NCBI GenBank assembly: GCA_052035735.1
Contig: JBPOHI010000121.1
Location: 1-64,000 of the forward strand
Direction of reading: 5' to 3'
DNA: 64,000 nucleotides
Source of the DNA: JAGPDF01 sp052035735
Lineage (GTDB): Bacteria > Acidobacteriota > Thermoanaerobaculia > Multivoradales > JAGPDF01
In this document: piece by piece, positions 42,574 to 50,878 of the stretch
Numbering within the stretch: position 1 is the stretch's first letter
Layout of the letters: every line of letters begins with the position of its first letter
Translations under genes and position numbers: made by a program
Notes under the pieces: generated by a model
Database searches by the model: none
What the model was told of the DNA's origin: nothing
Seen by the model: only the letters and a program-made list of their open reading frames with translations

Positions 42574-43704
42574 ATGAAAAGCCACCGATTCCTCGCCCTG
42601 GTCCTGACCGCCGCGGTCGCGCTCCTTGCCGGCCCCTGGCTGCTCTCCGCCCTGCAGCGGCCCGCGCCGAGCGCGCTCGCCTTGCTTTCTGAAGGTGGGG
42701 CGGCGAGCGGTGCCGAAGCTGCTTCTTCGCCCAAGAAAGGTCGATCGATGTCGAATTTCGCCAAGCCCGCGGACGCCGAGCTCAAGGCCCGGCTCACGCC
42801 GATGCAGTACCAGGTGACCCAGCACGAAGGCACCGAGCCCGCTTTTCGCAACGAGTACTGGAACGAGAAGCGTCCGGGCATCTACGTCGACGTGGTCTCC
42901 GGCGAGCCGCTCTTCTCGTCGCTCGACAAATTCGACTCGGGGACCGGATGGCCGTCGTTCTCCCGGCCGATCTCGGCCTCGGCGGTCGCGACGAAGACCG
43001 ACAGCGGGCTCTTCATGACCCGAGTCGAGGTGCGCTCGCAGCAGGCCGACTCGCACCTGGGTCACGTCTTCGACGACGGGCCGAAGCCCACCGGCCTGCG
43101 CTACTGCATGAATTCGGCGGCGCTGCGCTTCGTACCGGTCGAGAAGCTGGTCGACGAAGGCTACGAGCAGTTCCTGCCGGCCTTCGAGAAGGCGGGCCTC
43201 CTCGCCAGGGACTCGGGCGATCGCGAGACCGCGATTCTCGCCGGCGGCTGTTTCTGGGGCATGGAGGAAATCCTGCGCAGCATCCCCGGCGTCGTCGAGA
43301 CCGAGGTCGGCTACACCGGCGGCACGGTGCCGAACGCCACCTACGCCATCGTCAAGCATGGCGACTCTGGCCACGCCGAGGCGGTGAAGGTCGTTTTCGA
43401 TCCGCGGCGGATCTCGTTCGAGCAGCTCCTCGGCTGGTTCTTCCGCATGCACGATCCGACGACCAGGAACCGGCAGGGCAACGACATCGGTAGCTCCTAC
43501 CGCTCCGCTATCTTCTACGCCAGCGCGGAGCAGAAGCGGGTCGCGGAGGAGGTCCGCGAGCGAATTGACAAGTCAGGCAAGTGGAAGAACCCGGTGGTGA
43601 CCGAGATCGTCGCCGCCTCCGACTTCTGGTCGGCCGAGGAGTACCACCAGGACTACCTGGTCAAGAACCCCGGCGGCTACACCTGCCACTTCCTGCGCGA
43701 CTGA
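42574..43704 (+). CDS. msrBA: Fused peptide-methionine sulfoxide reductase MsrB-MsrA, exported
   Basis: 376 residues. A membrane or signal segment (about 7-27) and a linker are followed by MsrB (about 58-190), with GTGWPSF, HLGHVFDDGP and catalytic Cys178 in RYCMNS, then MsrA (about 217-376) with GGCFWGMEE (Cys226). The order B-A is the reverse of Neisseria PilB. The MsrB part lacks the usual CxxC zinc ligands (GEPLFSS replaces the cysteine). It repairs oxidised methionines of envelope proteins, using an exported reductant. Divergent from the MddA-like gene. Confidence 0.93.
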   Translation: MKSHRFLALVLTAAVALLAGPWLLSALQRPAPSALALLSEGGAASGAEAASSPKKGRSMSNFAKPADAELKARLTPMQYQVTQHEGTEPAFRNEYWNEKRPGIYVDVVSGEPLFSSLDKFDSGTGWPSFSRPISASAVATKTDSGLFMTRVEVRSQQADSHLGHVFDDGPKPTGLRYCMNSAALRFVPVEKLVDEGYEQFLPAFEKAGLLARDSGDRETAILAGGCFWGMEEILRSIPGVVETEVGYTGGTVPNATYAIVKHGDSGHAEAVKVVFDPRRISFEQLLGWFFRMHDPTTRNRQGNDIGSSYRSAIFYASAEQKRVAEEVRERIDKSGKWKNPVVTEIVAASDFWSAEEYHQDYLVKNPGGYTCHFLRD

Positions 43705-43769
43705 GCGAGGAGCGCGGTGCTGCCGCGCCCCTAACTTTCGGCAGTGCAAGAGCCCCCCGGGTCGGACGG

Positions 43770-43775
43770 TAGACT
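43770..43775 (+). promoter_or_regulatory. -10-like TAGACT for the PLP-enzyme gene
   Basis: TAGACT ends 6 bases before ATG 43782 and only CGAGGG lies between, fitting a leaderless start. Confidence 0.4.
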
Positions 43776-43781
43776 CGAGGG

Positions 43782-45191
43782 ATGAGCTCACGGGACCTCT
43801 TGCGGCGCGCGGCCGAGATCGCCAGCGACTATCTCGACCGCCTTCCCGAACGGCCGGTCGGCAGCACGGCGACGGTCGACGAGATGCGCCGTGCGCTCGG
43901 CGGCGCGCTGCCTGAAGCAGGCGAGAGCGCCGAGGCCGTCCTCGAGTATCTGGCGCGCGCCGCCGATCCCGGCATCGTCGCCACCGCCGGGCCACGCTAC
44001 TTCGGCTTCGTCGTCGGCGGCACGCTGCCGGTGACCGTCGCCTCCGACTGGCTGACTTCGACCTGGGACCAGAACGCCGGCCTGTTCGTTCTCTCGCCGG
44101 CGAACGCGGTGGCCGAAGAGACCGCCGGGGCCTGGCTCACGGAGCTCTTCGGCCTGCCGGTCGACGCCAGTGTCGGCTTCGTCACCGGCTGCCAGGCGGC
44201 GAACTTCGCTGCCCTGGCCGCCGCCCGGCACTCCCTCTCCGCCCGCTTCGGCTGGGACGTCGAAGCGCGCGGTCTCTACGGCGCGCCGGAGATCGAGGTC
44301 GTCGTCGGTGCGGAGGCTCACGTCACCGTGCATACGGCACTGCAGATGCTGGGGCTCGGCCGCGAGCGCGTTCACCGGGTGGCGATCGACGGAGAGGGGC
44401 GGATGATCCCCACGGCGCTCGCCGCCACCCTGGCGCCGCTCGCCGGCCGTCCGACCCTGGTTTGTGCGCAGGCCGGCAACGTCAACTCCGGCGCCTTCGA
44501 TCCGCTCGAAGAGATCGCCGACCTCGCCGCCGCGCATGGCGCCTGGCTGCACGTCGACGGCGCCTTCGGTCTCTGGGCGGCGGCGAGCCCGCGCCATCGC
44601 GGACTGGTCGGCGGCCTCGGACGCGCCGACTCGTGGGCGACCGATGCGCACAAGTGGCTGAACGTCCCCTACGACAGCGGCCTGGTCTTCTGCGCCCACC
44701 CCGAGGCCCATCGCGCGGCCCTCACCGCGCACGCCGACTATCTCGAGCAGACCGAGGGCCGGGAGCGCGATTCCTTCGAGTGGGCCCCGGAGTTTTCCCG
44801 CCGCGCGCGCGGTTTCGCGGTGTGGGCGGCCCTGCGCCATCTCGGGCGCAGCGGTGTCGCCGAGCTCGTCGACCGCTGCTGTCGGCACGCCCGACACTTC
44901 GCCGAGGCGCTGGCGACGCCCGGTCGCATCGAGATTCTCAACGAGGTGGTGCTGAATCAGGTGCTGGTGCGCTTCACACCGCCGACGGGTGACGGCAGCG
45001 CCGCCGCCGGCGATGCCTGGACTCGCGAGGTGATCCGGCGGGTGCAGCTCGAAGGCACCTGTTGGCTCTCGGGTACGACCTGGCAGGGCCGGGCGGCGAT
45101 GCGCATCTCGGTCGCCAACTGGTCCACCAGCGAAGCCGACGTCGCGCGCTCCGCCACCGCCATCCGCCGCGCGGCCGACTTGCCGGGCTGA
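43782..45191 (+). CDS. PLP-dependent group II decarboxylase-like enzyme
   Basis: 469 residues, fold type I. The cofactor lysine lies in DAHKW (Lys291), preceded by LHVDGAFGLW (the Asp binds the pyridine nitrogen) and FVTGCQAANFAAL in the phosphate-binding region. RYFGFVVGG near residue 72 is typical of the aromatic-amino-acid/glutamate decarboxylase group. The product may be an amine; many bacterial homologues are unassigned. It is a single gene, convergent with the ferredoxin oxidoreductase operon across a hairpin. Confidence 0.85.
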   Translation: MSSRDLLRRAAEIASDYLDRLPERPVGSTATVDEMRRALGGALPEAGESAEAVLEYLARAADPGIVATAGPRYFGFVVGGTLPVTVASDWLTSTWDQNAGLFVLSPANAVAEETAGAWLTELFGLPVDASVGFVTGCQAANFAALAAARHSLSARFGWDVEARGLYGAPEIEVVVGAEAHVTVHTALQMLGLGRERVHRVAIDGEGRMIPTALAATLAPLAGRPTLVCAQAGNVNSGAFDPLEEIADLAAAHGAWLHVDGAFGLWAAASPRHRGLVGGLGRADSWATDAHKWLNVPYDSGLVFCAHPEAHRAALTAHADYLEQTEGRERDSFEWAPEFSRRARGFAVWAALRHLGRSGVAELVDRCCRHARHFAEALATPGRIEILNEVVLNQVLVRFTPPTGDGSAAAGDAWTREVIRRVQLEGTCWLSGTTWQGRAAMRISVANWSTSEADVARSATAIRRAADLPG

Positions 45192-45198
45192 GGTCGGC

Positions 45199-45218
45199 CG
45201 GCGCGAGTTCGCGCCGGG
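45199..45218. terminator. Perfect short hairpin between convergent genes
   Basis: CCGGCGCGA (45199-45207) and TCGCGCCGG (45210-45218) are perfect complements around GT, giving an 8-base stem with a 4-base loop. It exactly fills the space between the stops of the PLP gene and korB, so it may end transcription in both directions, although there is no T-tract. Confidence 0.5.
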
Positions 45219-46577
45219 TCAGCCGCCGGCAGGAGCGATTCCGGCCGCCAGCGCCTCCGCCGCATCGATCGCCGCCGCGAGTCCGTCGGCTTCTCCCTCA
45301 TCCTCTGCCGCGGCGCGGAGAGCCGCGACCGGGATCAACCCGAGATGCAAGGCGACGGCGGCAGAGACGGCCGTCGAGACCCACTCCTTGCCGATCCGGC
45401 CCGGCGCGGAGGCGGGATCGATGACCGTGCTCCGGCTCGGATCACCGGGGGGCTCGATACCGGGCAGGACGAAGACTCTCGGGCCCGGCGCCGCTCCCGT
45501 CAGGTAGGCGAGCGCCTGCTTGCGCCCCTCGGGGGCGAGCACCAGCAGGGCGTCGGCGATCGAGATCGAGGCGTCGTCGATCGGCGCGGGGGCGAGCATC
45601 AACTCGGCGAGCGAGTAGCCGGTCTTCACTGTCACCGGATAGTCGCTGCGCTGGGCGGCGAAGAGGTCGGCCATGATCGCGGCCCGCGACAGCAGCTTCG
45701 CCGCCGTGCCGACTCGGCCGCCCGCGGCGCCGGCGAGGACGAGGCGGAACGGTCCAGCCAGGCGCGCGTGGAAGCGCGGCGTGATCGCCCGTGAGGCGGC
45801 GGCGCCCTGCCGTTGCGCTGCGGCCGCCCGGGCCGCCGAGCGGTAGGCCGCGCCGTACTCCGGCGCGGAGCTTTCGCGCACCATGCCGGTCGCAAAGCCG
45901 AGTGTCTCGACGAGATCGGTGATCGCCTTGCGGTTCAGCCGGTTCTTCGGCGCGTAGTAGGCGGTGCAAGGCTCCCAGATGTCGAGCAGGGCGAAGCCCG
46001 GATGGGCGACCGCCTCGCCGATGCGCAGGGCCAGGTCGGTATCGAAGCTCGTGCCGCGATAGACCCAGGGGGCGCCCGCCGCCGCCACCGTGGCGCACAG
46101 ATCGAGCGGGCGTTCTAGGTTGCCCTCCGGAGTCGTCGAGGTGAGCCCACCGGCCGGAGTCGTTCCCGAGTGTTGCCCTCCGGTCATGCCGAAGTTGAAG
46201 TTGTTGAAGACCAGCACCGTGAGATCGAGATTGCGGCGTGCCGCCGCCAGCAGATGAGCGCCGCCGATGCCGGTTCCGCCGTCTCCCATGATGACCACGA
46301 CAGTGAGCTCGGGGCGGGCCAGCTTGATTCCCGTGGCGTAGGTGAGGCTCCTGCCGTGCAGGCCGTGAAAGGCCTGGGTGTCGAAGTACTGATCCGACAG
46401 GCCGGAGCAGCCGATGTCCGAGACCAGCACGACCTGATGCGGATCGCGACCGGTGGCGACGAGCGCCTCGTTGAGGCGATCGAGGATCGAACTGTGACCG
46501 CATCCCGGGCAGAACGGGTAGGGCGTCGGATTGCGGAACGTGGCGAGCGGCGTGACCGTCACCGGAGAAGGGCTCAT
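45219..46577 (-). CDS. 2-oxoacid:ferredoxin oxidoreductase, fused beta and gamma subunits
   Basis: 452 residues. The beta part (about 1-255) carries the FeS-cluster or metal CPGCGH (Cys23, Cys26), IGCSGLSD, the TPP motif IMGDGGTGIGG and FNNFNFGMTGGQ. The gamma part (about 265-452) has the LAGAAGGRVGTAAKLL nucleotide-like loop and GYSLAELMLAPAPI. Together with the alpha subunit upstream it oxidatively decarboxylates a 2-oxoacid with CoA and reduces ferredoxin. No ferredoxin-like delta subunit is encoded here. The substrate (2-oxoglutarate, pyruvate or other) cannot be fixed from sequence. Last gene of the corrinoid operon, ATGA-coupled. Confidence 0.88.
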   Translation of the reverse strand: MSPSPVTVTPLATFRNPTPYPFCPGCGHSSILDRLNEALVATGRDPHQVVLVSDIGCSGLSDQYFDTQAFHGLHGRSLTYATGIKLARPELTVVVIMGDGGTGIGGAHLLAAARRNLDLTVLVFNNFNFGMTGGQHSGTTPAGGLTSTTPEGNLERPLDLCATVAAAGAPWVYRGTSFDTDLALRIGEAVAHPGFALLDIWEPCTAYYAPKNRLNRKAITDLVETLGFATGMVRESSAPEYGAAYRSAARAAAAQRQGAAASRAITPRFHARLAGPFRLVLAGAAGGRVGTAAKLLSRAAIMADLFAAQRSDYPVTVKTGYSLAELMLAPAPIDDASISIADALLVLAPEGRKQALAYLTGAAPGPRVFVLPGIEPPGDPSRSTVIDPASAPGRIGKEWVSTAVSAAVALHLGLIPVAALRAAAEDEGEADGLAAAIDAAEALAAGIAPAGG

Positions 46578-47782
46578 GCGATCGCCTCCAGGAGTTGCCG
46601 CGGCGTGATCAGTCGGCCGTCCATGCGCTGCACGCCGACGACCTCGGCGGGAACGTCCGCGGCCGAGCGCGCCGCGAGGCGCTCGACCTCGCGCAGGTAC
46701 TGGCCGTGGTTGAGCTCGGCCACCACGACGCGGCGAACGCCGGCGAAGGCGGCCGCGAGCGCCCGCTCGGGCACCGGCCAGAGACTCTTCACGATCAGCG
46801 CCGAGACCTTGCGCCTGTGGGCGCGCGCCGTGCGTACCGCTTCGCGCAGCGCGCCGGCGGTCACGCCGTAGGCGACGAGGAGCGTCCCGGCCCCCGGCTC
46901 GAGGTCGGCTTCGACCAGCTCCAGTTCGGCGCGATGCTCCTCGATCTTGGCCGTGAGGTGGGCGTTCAACTGCTCGACCGTCCGCGGGTCCTTGGTGAGG
47001 AAGGCGCGTTCGTCGTGAGTCGAACCGGTGAAGCGTACGAGCTCCTCGCCGCCGAGCGGCACGAGCGGTGGCACCTCTTCTGCCGGAAGGTAGCGATAGG
47101 GGAGGAACGGCTTCGCAGCCGGGAGCTCGCAGACCTCGCGCCGCGCGGCGCCGGGAGCGGCTGGCGAGGCGGCGCTGCCGCCGGCTTCACCCTCCGCGAT
47201 GGTGTTCGTGGTCAGGTTGAGCTCCTTGTCGCTCACCAGGAACACCGGACAGCGGAACCTCTCGGCGAGCTCGAACGCACGCCGCGTCAGCCAGTAGCAG
47301 TCGGCGATCGAAGAGGGTGCGAGCGCGATGACCGGGAAGCCGCCGGAGGTCCCCCAGCGCACGAACTGCACGTCCCCCTGGCCGACCGTGGTGGCGCCGC
47401 CGGTGGCCGGGCCGAGGCGCTGGATATCGATCACCACCAGCGGCACCTCGCCCATGATCGCGAGGCCCAGGTTCTCGGAGTAGAGGCTGATTCCGGGTCC
47501 GCTGGTCGCGGTCAGGGCGCGCGCGCCGGCCATCGCCGCCCCGATGCACATGCCGATCGAGGCGATCTCGTCCTCGGCCTGGATCGCCGTTCCCGCGCAG
47601 AGCGGCATCTCGCGCATCATCGACATGAGGATCGGCGAGGCGGGGGTGATCGGATAGCCGGCGAAGAAGTCGCAGCCGGCGTCGAGGGCGCCGCGCACGA
47701 TGGCGGTCGAGCCGTCGATGAGCTCGCGCGCCGGAGGCGACTCGAGCGGAGCGGCGGGAGACGGTGCGGGCGGCGAAGTCAT
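46574..47782 (-). CDS. 2-oxoacid:ferredoxin oxidoreductase, alpha subunit
   Basis: 402 residues. The KorA-type N-terminus reads FFAGYPITPASPI with ELIDGSTAIVRGAL before it; QAEDEIASIGM, TSGPGISLYSENLGLA and RLGPATGGATTVGQGD are the TPP-enzyme core motifs. The C-terminal domain (about 280-400) is the transketolase-C-like part. It overlaps mttB-like and the beta-gamma gene by ATGA on both sides. Its place in a corrinoid methyl-transfer operon is unusual; reduced ferredoxin is one way to bring inactive Co(II) back to Co(I). Confidence 0.9.
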   Translation of the reverse strand: MTSPPAPSPAAPLESPPARELIDGSTAIVRGALDAGCDFFAGYPITPASPILMSMMREMPLCAGTAIQAEDEIASIGMCIGAAMAGARALTATSGPGISLYSENLGLAIMGEVPLVVIDIQRLGPATGGATTVGQGDVQFVRWGTSGGFPVIALAPSSIADCYWLTRRAFELAERFRCPVFLVSDKELNLTTNTIAEGEAGGSAASPAAPGAARREVCELPAAKPFLPYRYLPAEEVPPLVPLGGEELVRFTGSTHDERAFLTKDPRTVEQLNAHLTAKIEEHRAELELVEADLEPGAGTLLVAYGVTAGALREAVRTARAHRRKVSALIVKSLWPVPERALAAAFAGVRRVVVAELNHGQYLREVERLAARSAADVPAEVVGVQRMDGRLITPRQLLEAIA

Positions 47783-49263
47783 CGGAGCTCCTCCGGGAAG
47801 GGCAGTCGCGCGACGCCGCGTTCGGCGGCGTCGGCAGTGAGGATCGCGGTGAGCTCGGCAGTGAGCGCCTCGTCGAGGCGGGCGCCGCGGGGCGAAGGCC
47901 GCAGGCGCCGCTCGACCTCGGCCTCGGCGCGGTCGAGCGCCGAGAGCGCCCCCCCGGCGTGCCAGTCGCCGTAGCTCTGCCGGTCGACGAGCGGCGACGC
48001 GATCGAGAGCTCCGCCTTGAAGCGGCTGCGCGTATGCGGATGCGAGAGCATCTCGCCGGTGCGCGCGAGGTCACCGAGGAGCGCGACGCTGTCGTCGAGC
48101 GCGAGGTCGATGCCGCGCGCACAGCGCAGAGCGGCGCGGCAAGCCTCGTGATCGAGCACGAGCTTTTCGAACGATTGCGAGAGAAGGTAGTCGAGCAGGC
48201 CGGGTCCGGAGATCAGATCGATCCCGGCGAGCGTACCGAGGAGGGCGCCGGAGGCGCTCTCCATGCCGGCCTGATAGTCCGGGCACTTGGCGTCAGAAAG
48301 GCCGAGATAGCCGTGCGTCGGCAGCCCGCAGGCGCGCCCGAGCTGCGCATTGGCGACGTTGAGCATGGCGCTTTCGATCGCTCCCATCGCCGCGCTGCCG
48401 ACGCGCATGTCGAACGCCGACGGCGCGCCCCCCCAGACCAGCGGCGCGCCAGGCGCGGCGAGCTGATGGATGGCGACGCCCGCCAGGTTCTCCGCCGCGA
48501 GCTGGACCAGCGCGCCGCGCAGGGTCACGGGCGCGGTGGCGCCGGTCATCGGGACGGCGACCAGCGTCGCCGGAACCCCGGCGCGGGCGGCATCGACGAG
48601 CGCCGCTGCCGTGAGGTCGCTCCAGGTGAGCGGCGAGGTCGGGCAGCAGTCGAACAGCGCCAGGGGCCGCGCGGCGAGCGCCGCCGCGCCGCCGCGCACG
48701 GCACGGAGCATTTCCAGCATGGGGGCGAAGCCGTCCTTGGAGAAGGTACCGGTGACGATCGGCTTCGTCCCGTAGACCAGGGCGAGAAACAGCCGCCAGC
48801 GATCGGCGAGACTGTCGGGCACGTCGCCGGGAACCAGAGCGGTCGCCTGGGCGGCGAAGGCGGGCAGGCCGTCGACGAGTCGCACCAGATCGACCACGTC
48901 GGCGGTGGTCGCGGGCCGGCGGTGCTCTTCGCCGGAGCCGCTCGCCGCATCGCGCCCGCCGCCGATGCGGTAGATCGCCGCCGAGCCGGGATCGAAGCTG
49001 CTGCTGCCGCGCCCGAGCTCGACCACCGCCGCGCCGCCGCGATCGTGCAGCGTGAAGGCGCCCGGAGCGCTGGCGAGTGCCGCCCGGACCAACGGCTCGT
49101 CGAGGAAGAGCCGCCCGGCGCGGCGCTCGCCTCCGGCTGCCAGGAGGAGCTCTTCGGCCTGGGCATTCTCGATCCGGACACCGACGCGCGCCAGAACCTG
49201 GAACGCCTCGCCGAGCACGCGCTCGACCTCTTCGCCCGCGAGCAGCTCGAGTCGCGGCTTCAT
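47779..49263 (-). CDS. MttB-family (non-pyrrolysine) corrinoid methyltransferase
   Basis: 494 residues from ATG 49263. It matches the trimethylamine-methyltransferase MttB superfamily along its length: ARVGVRI near the N-terminus, PIVTGTFSKDG, SPLTWSD, GATAPVTLRGALVQ, GLPTHGYLGLSDAKCPDYQAG and a C-terminal HPHTRSRF-type segment. No in-frame TAG that could be pyrrolysine was seen, placing it with glycine-betaine-type or carnitine-type MttB enzymes that demethylate quaternary amines and methylate a corrinoid protein. The methyl donor is unknown. ATGA overlaps both neighbours. Confidence 0.88.
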   Translation of the reverse strand: MKPRLELLAGEEVERVLGEAFQVLARVGVRIENAQAEELLLAAGGERRAGRLFLDEPLVRAALASAPGAFTLHDRGGAAVVELGRGSSSFDPGSAAIYRIGGGRDAASGSGEEHRRPATTADVVDLVRLVDGLPAFAAQATALVPGDVPDSLADRWRLFLALVYGTKPIVTGTFSKDGFAPMLEMLRAVRGGAAALAARPLALFDCCPTSPLTWSDLTAAALVDAARAGVPATLVAVPMTGATAPVTLRGALVQLAAENLAGVAIHQLAAPGAPLVWGGAPSAFDMRVGSAAMGAIESAMLNVANAQLGRACGLPTHGYLGLSDAKCPDYQAGMESASGALLGTLAGIDLISGPGLLDYLLSQSFEKLVLDHEACRAALRCARGIDLALDDSVALLGDLARTGEMLSHPHTRSRFKAELSIASPLVDRQSYGDWHAGGALSALDRAEAEVERRLRPSPRGARLDEALTAELTAILTADAAERGVARLPFPEELR

Positions 49264-49982
49264 CGCGTGGCCTCCGCGGCGGCGCGGGGCTCTCGCCGGT
49301 AGCGGCAGCTCGCGAGCTCGCAGCGCGCGCAACCCGAGAGTCCCGCGACCGGCCGCGCGTCGGCGCCGAGCCACATCGCGAACGAGACCGACTTCCGCGG
49401 CTCCATCAGCATCGAGCTCGCGAGCTCGACCCCGATCTCGCGGTGGGGCAGGCGGGCGAACAGCGCCGCCTGCGACTCGAGAGGCCAGCGCCCGTAGCCC
49501 GGGCTGATACGGCAGGAGACCGCCGCGGCGCGCTCCGCCGGCCCTTCAGCGTCGGCCGGTCCGGCGGCGGGCGGCGTCGCGGCGGAACCGCCGAGCGTGG
49601 CGACGATCGCCGCCGAGGTGCGGTCAGCGGCCTCCTCCGCGGCGGCGCTGCCGCAGGCATCGAGGAGGAGAGCCGCCGTCGAGTCGCCGCGTGCGATGCG
49701 CTCGGACGCCGCCGCGACGATCGCCGGGCCGGCGGTGACCAGCCCGATGACCAGACCGCTCGCCGGCAGCGGTGCGAGCCCGATCTGCGGCGCATCCTCG
49801 GCCGGCAGGGTCGTCCAGACGGCGCGGCCGCGGACGAGCCGCCGCGCCTCGGGCAGGCAGTCGTCGAGCAGCGCGGCGATCCGCGGCGCCGGCTCGCGTC
49901 CCGGCGGGTAGCCGAGAAAGTGCAGCACCTCGCTCGGCGCCAGGGCGAGCGAGGTGTCGAACCGGTGGAGCTCGCGGCTCAT
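49260..49982 (-). CDS. MetH activation-domain-like protein with Cys cluster
   Basis: 240 residues. The core is the B12-dependent methionine synthase reactivation fold: LLLDACGSAAAEEAAD near 105-120, the SAM-binding RISPGYG (158-164), and LMEPRKSVSF (192-201). In MetH this domain binds SAM and remethylates the cob(II)alamin formed by accidental oxidation. A C-terminal CARCELASC (Cys218, 221, 226) could bind zinc or an FeS cluster and is not part of MetH. It is joined by ATGA overlaps to the homocysteine methyltransferase and the MttB-like gene. Confidence 0.85.
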   Translation of the reverse strand: MSRELHRFDTSLALAPSEVLHFLGYPPGREPAPRIAALLDDCLPEARRLVRGRAVWTTLPAEDAPQIGLAPLPASGLVIGLVTAGPAIVAAASERIARGDSTAALLLDACGSAAAEEAADRTSAAIVATLGGSAATPPAAGPADAEGPAERAAAVSCRISPGYGRWPLESQAALFARLPHREIGVELASSMLMEPRKSVSFAMWLGADARPVAGLSGCARCELASCRYRREPRAAAEATR

Positions 49983-50878
49983 CGTAGCTTCCGCCGGGAG
50001 AGGCTCGCCGCGAGCGCAGCGAGGAAGCGCGGGTCGGTGCCGCAGCAGCCGCCGAGCCCGAGATTCGAACCGGTTGGCGGGCCATCGGCGGCGATCGCTG
50101 CAAGGTCTTCGGCGAACTCCTCGGGCGTCTGGTCGTAGCGCGCCCGGCCCTCCTCGAGCCTCGGCTGTCCGGCGTTTGGCTGCAGGAGGAGCGGCCCGGC
50201 CCAGACCGAGCGCGCCGTCGCGGCGAGCGCCCGGAAACTCGCGCTCGCCAGCGTGCAGTTGGCGCCGACGGCGGTCGCGCCGGCGGCGGCCAGTGCCGGC
50301 AGCGCCTCTTCGAGGCGATTGCCCATGAGGGTGAAGAAGCCGCGCTTGCGCTGCTCGAAGGTGAGCGACACGCAGACCGGAATGCCGGGGGCGCTGTCGA
50401 GCAGCGCGGCGAGCGCGATCTCCGCCTCGGCCAGATCGCTCATCGTCTCGACGTGCAGCGCATCGACTCCTGCGGCGGCAAACGCGCGGCCGAGCTCGAA
50501 GAAGCCACGCCGGAACTCCGCCGGATCGCCGCTGCCGACCGGCGGAAGGTACTCGCCGGTCGGACCGACATCGCCAATCACGTAGCGAGGTCCGGCCCGG
50601 CGGGCGAGCGCGGTGGCGGCGGCGACGACGGCAGAGGTCTGCCCGGCGAGCCCCGCGGCGGCGAGGCGCAGCGGATGGGCGCCGAAGGTGTTGGTCTGAA
50701 CGGCGTCGCATCCGGCCGCGACGTAAGCGCGGTGGACGGCTTCGATCTCCTCGCCGCGATCGAGGGTCCACTGCTCGGGGGCCGCACCCGCCGCGAGGCC
50801 GCGCGCCATGAGCAGCGAGCCCATGCCGCCGTCGAGGAGCATCACCGGTCCCTCGGCCAGGCGCGCGGCGAAGGTCAT
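49979..50878 (-). CDS. Stand-alone homocysteine S-methyltransferase domain (MetH N-terminal type)
   Basis: 299 residues. The TIM-barrel has LLDGGMGS at the start, QTNTFGAH, DVGPTG and LHVETMSDLAEA, and all three zinc-thiolate cysteines: GANC (Cys208) and GGCCG (Cys278, Cys279). It should bind homocysteine and accept a methyl group from the corrinoid protein encoded immediately upstream, forming methionine. There is no pterin-binding domain attached or nearby. Both ends overlap neighbours by ATGA. Confidence 0.92.
   Translation of the reverse strand: MTFAARLAEGPVMLLDGGMGSLLMARGLAAGAAPEQWTLDRGEEIEAVHRAYVAAGCDAVQTNTFGAHPLRLAAAGLAGQTSAVVAAATALARRAGPRYVIGDVGPTGEYLPPVGSGDPAEFRRGFFELGRAFAAAGVDALHVETMSDLAEAEIALAALLDSAPGIPVCVSLTFEQRKRGFFTLMGNRLEEALPALAAAGATAVGANCTLASASFRALAATARSVWAGPLLLQPNAGQPRLEEGRARYDQTPEEFAEDLAAIAADGPPTGSNLGLGGCCGTDPRFLAALAASLSRRKLR

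Noticed and set aside
50058..50080. tRNA-like TTCGAACC stretch
   Set aside because: It lies inside the homocysteine methyltransferase reading frame and no cloverleaf can be drawn around it.
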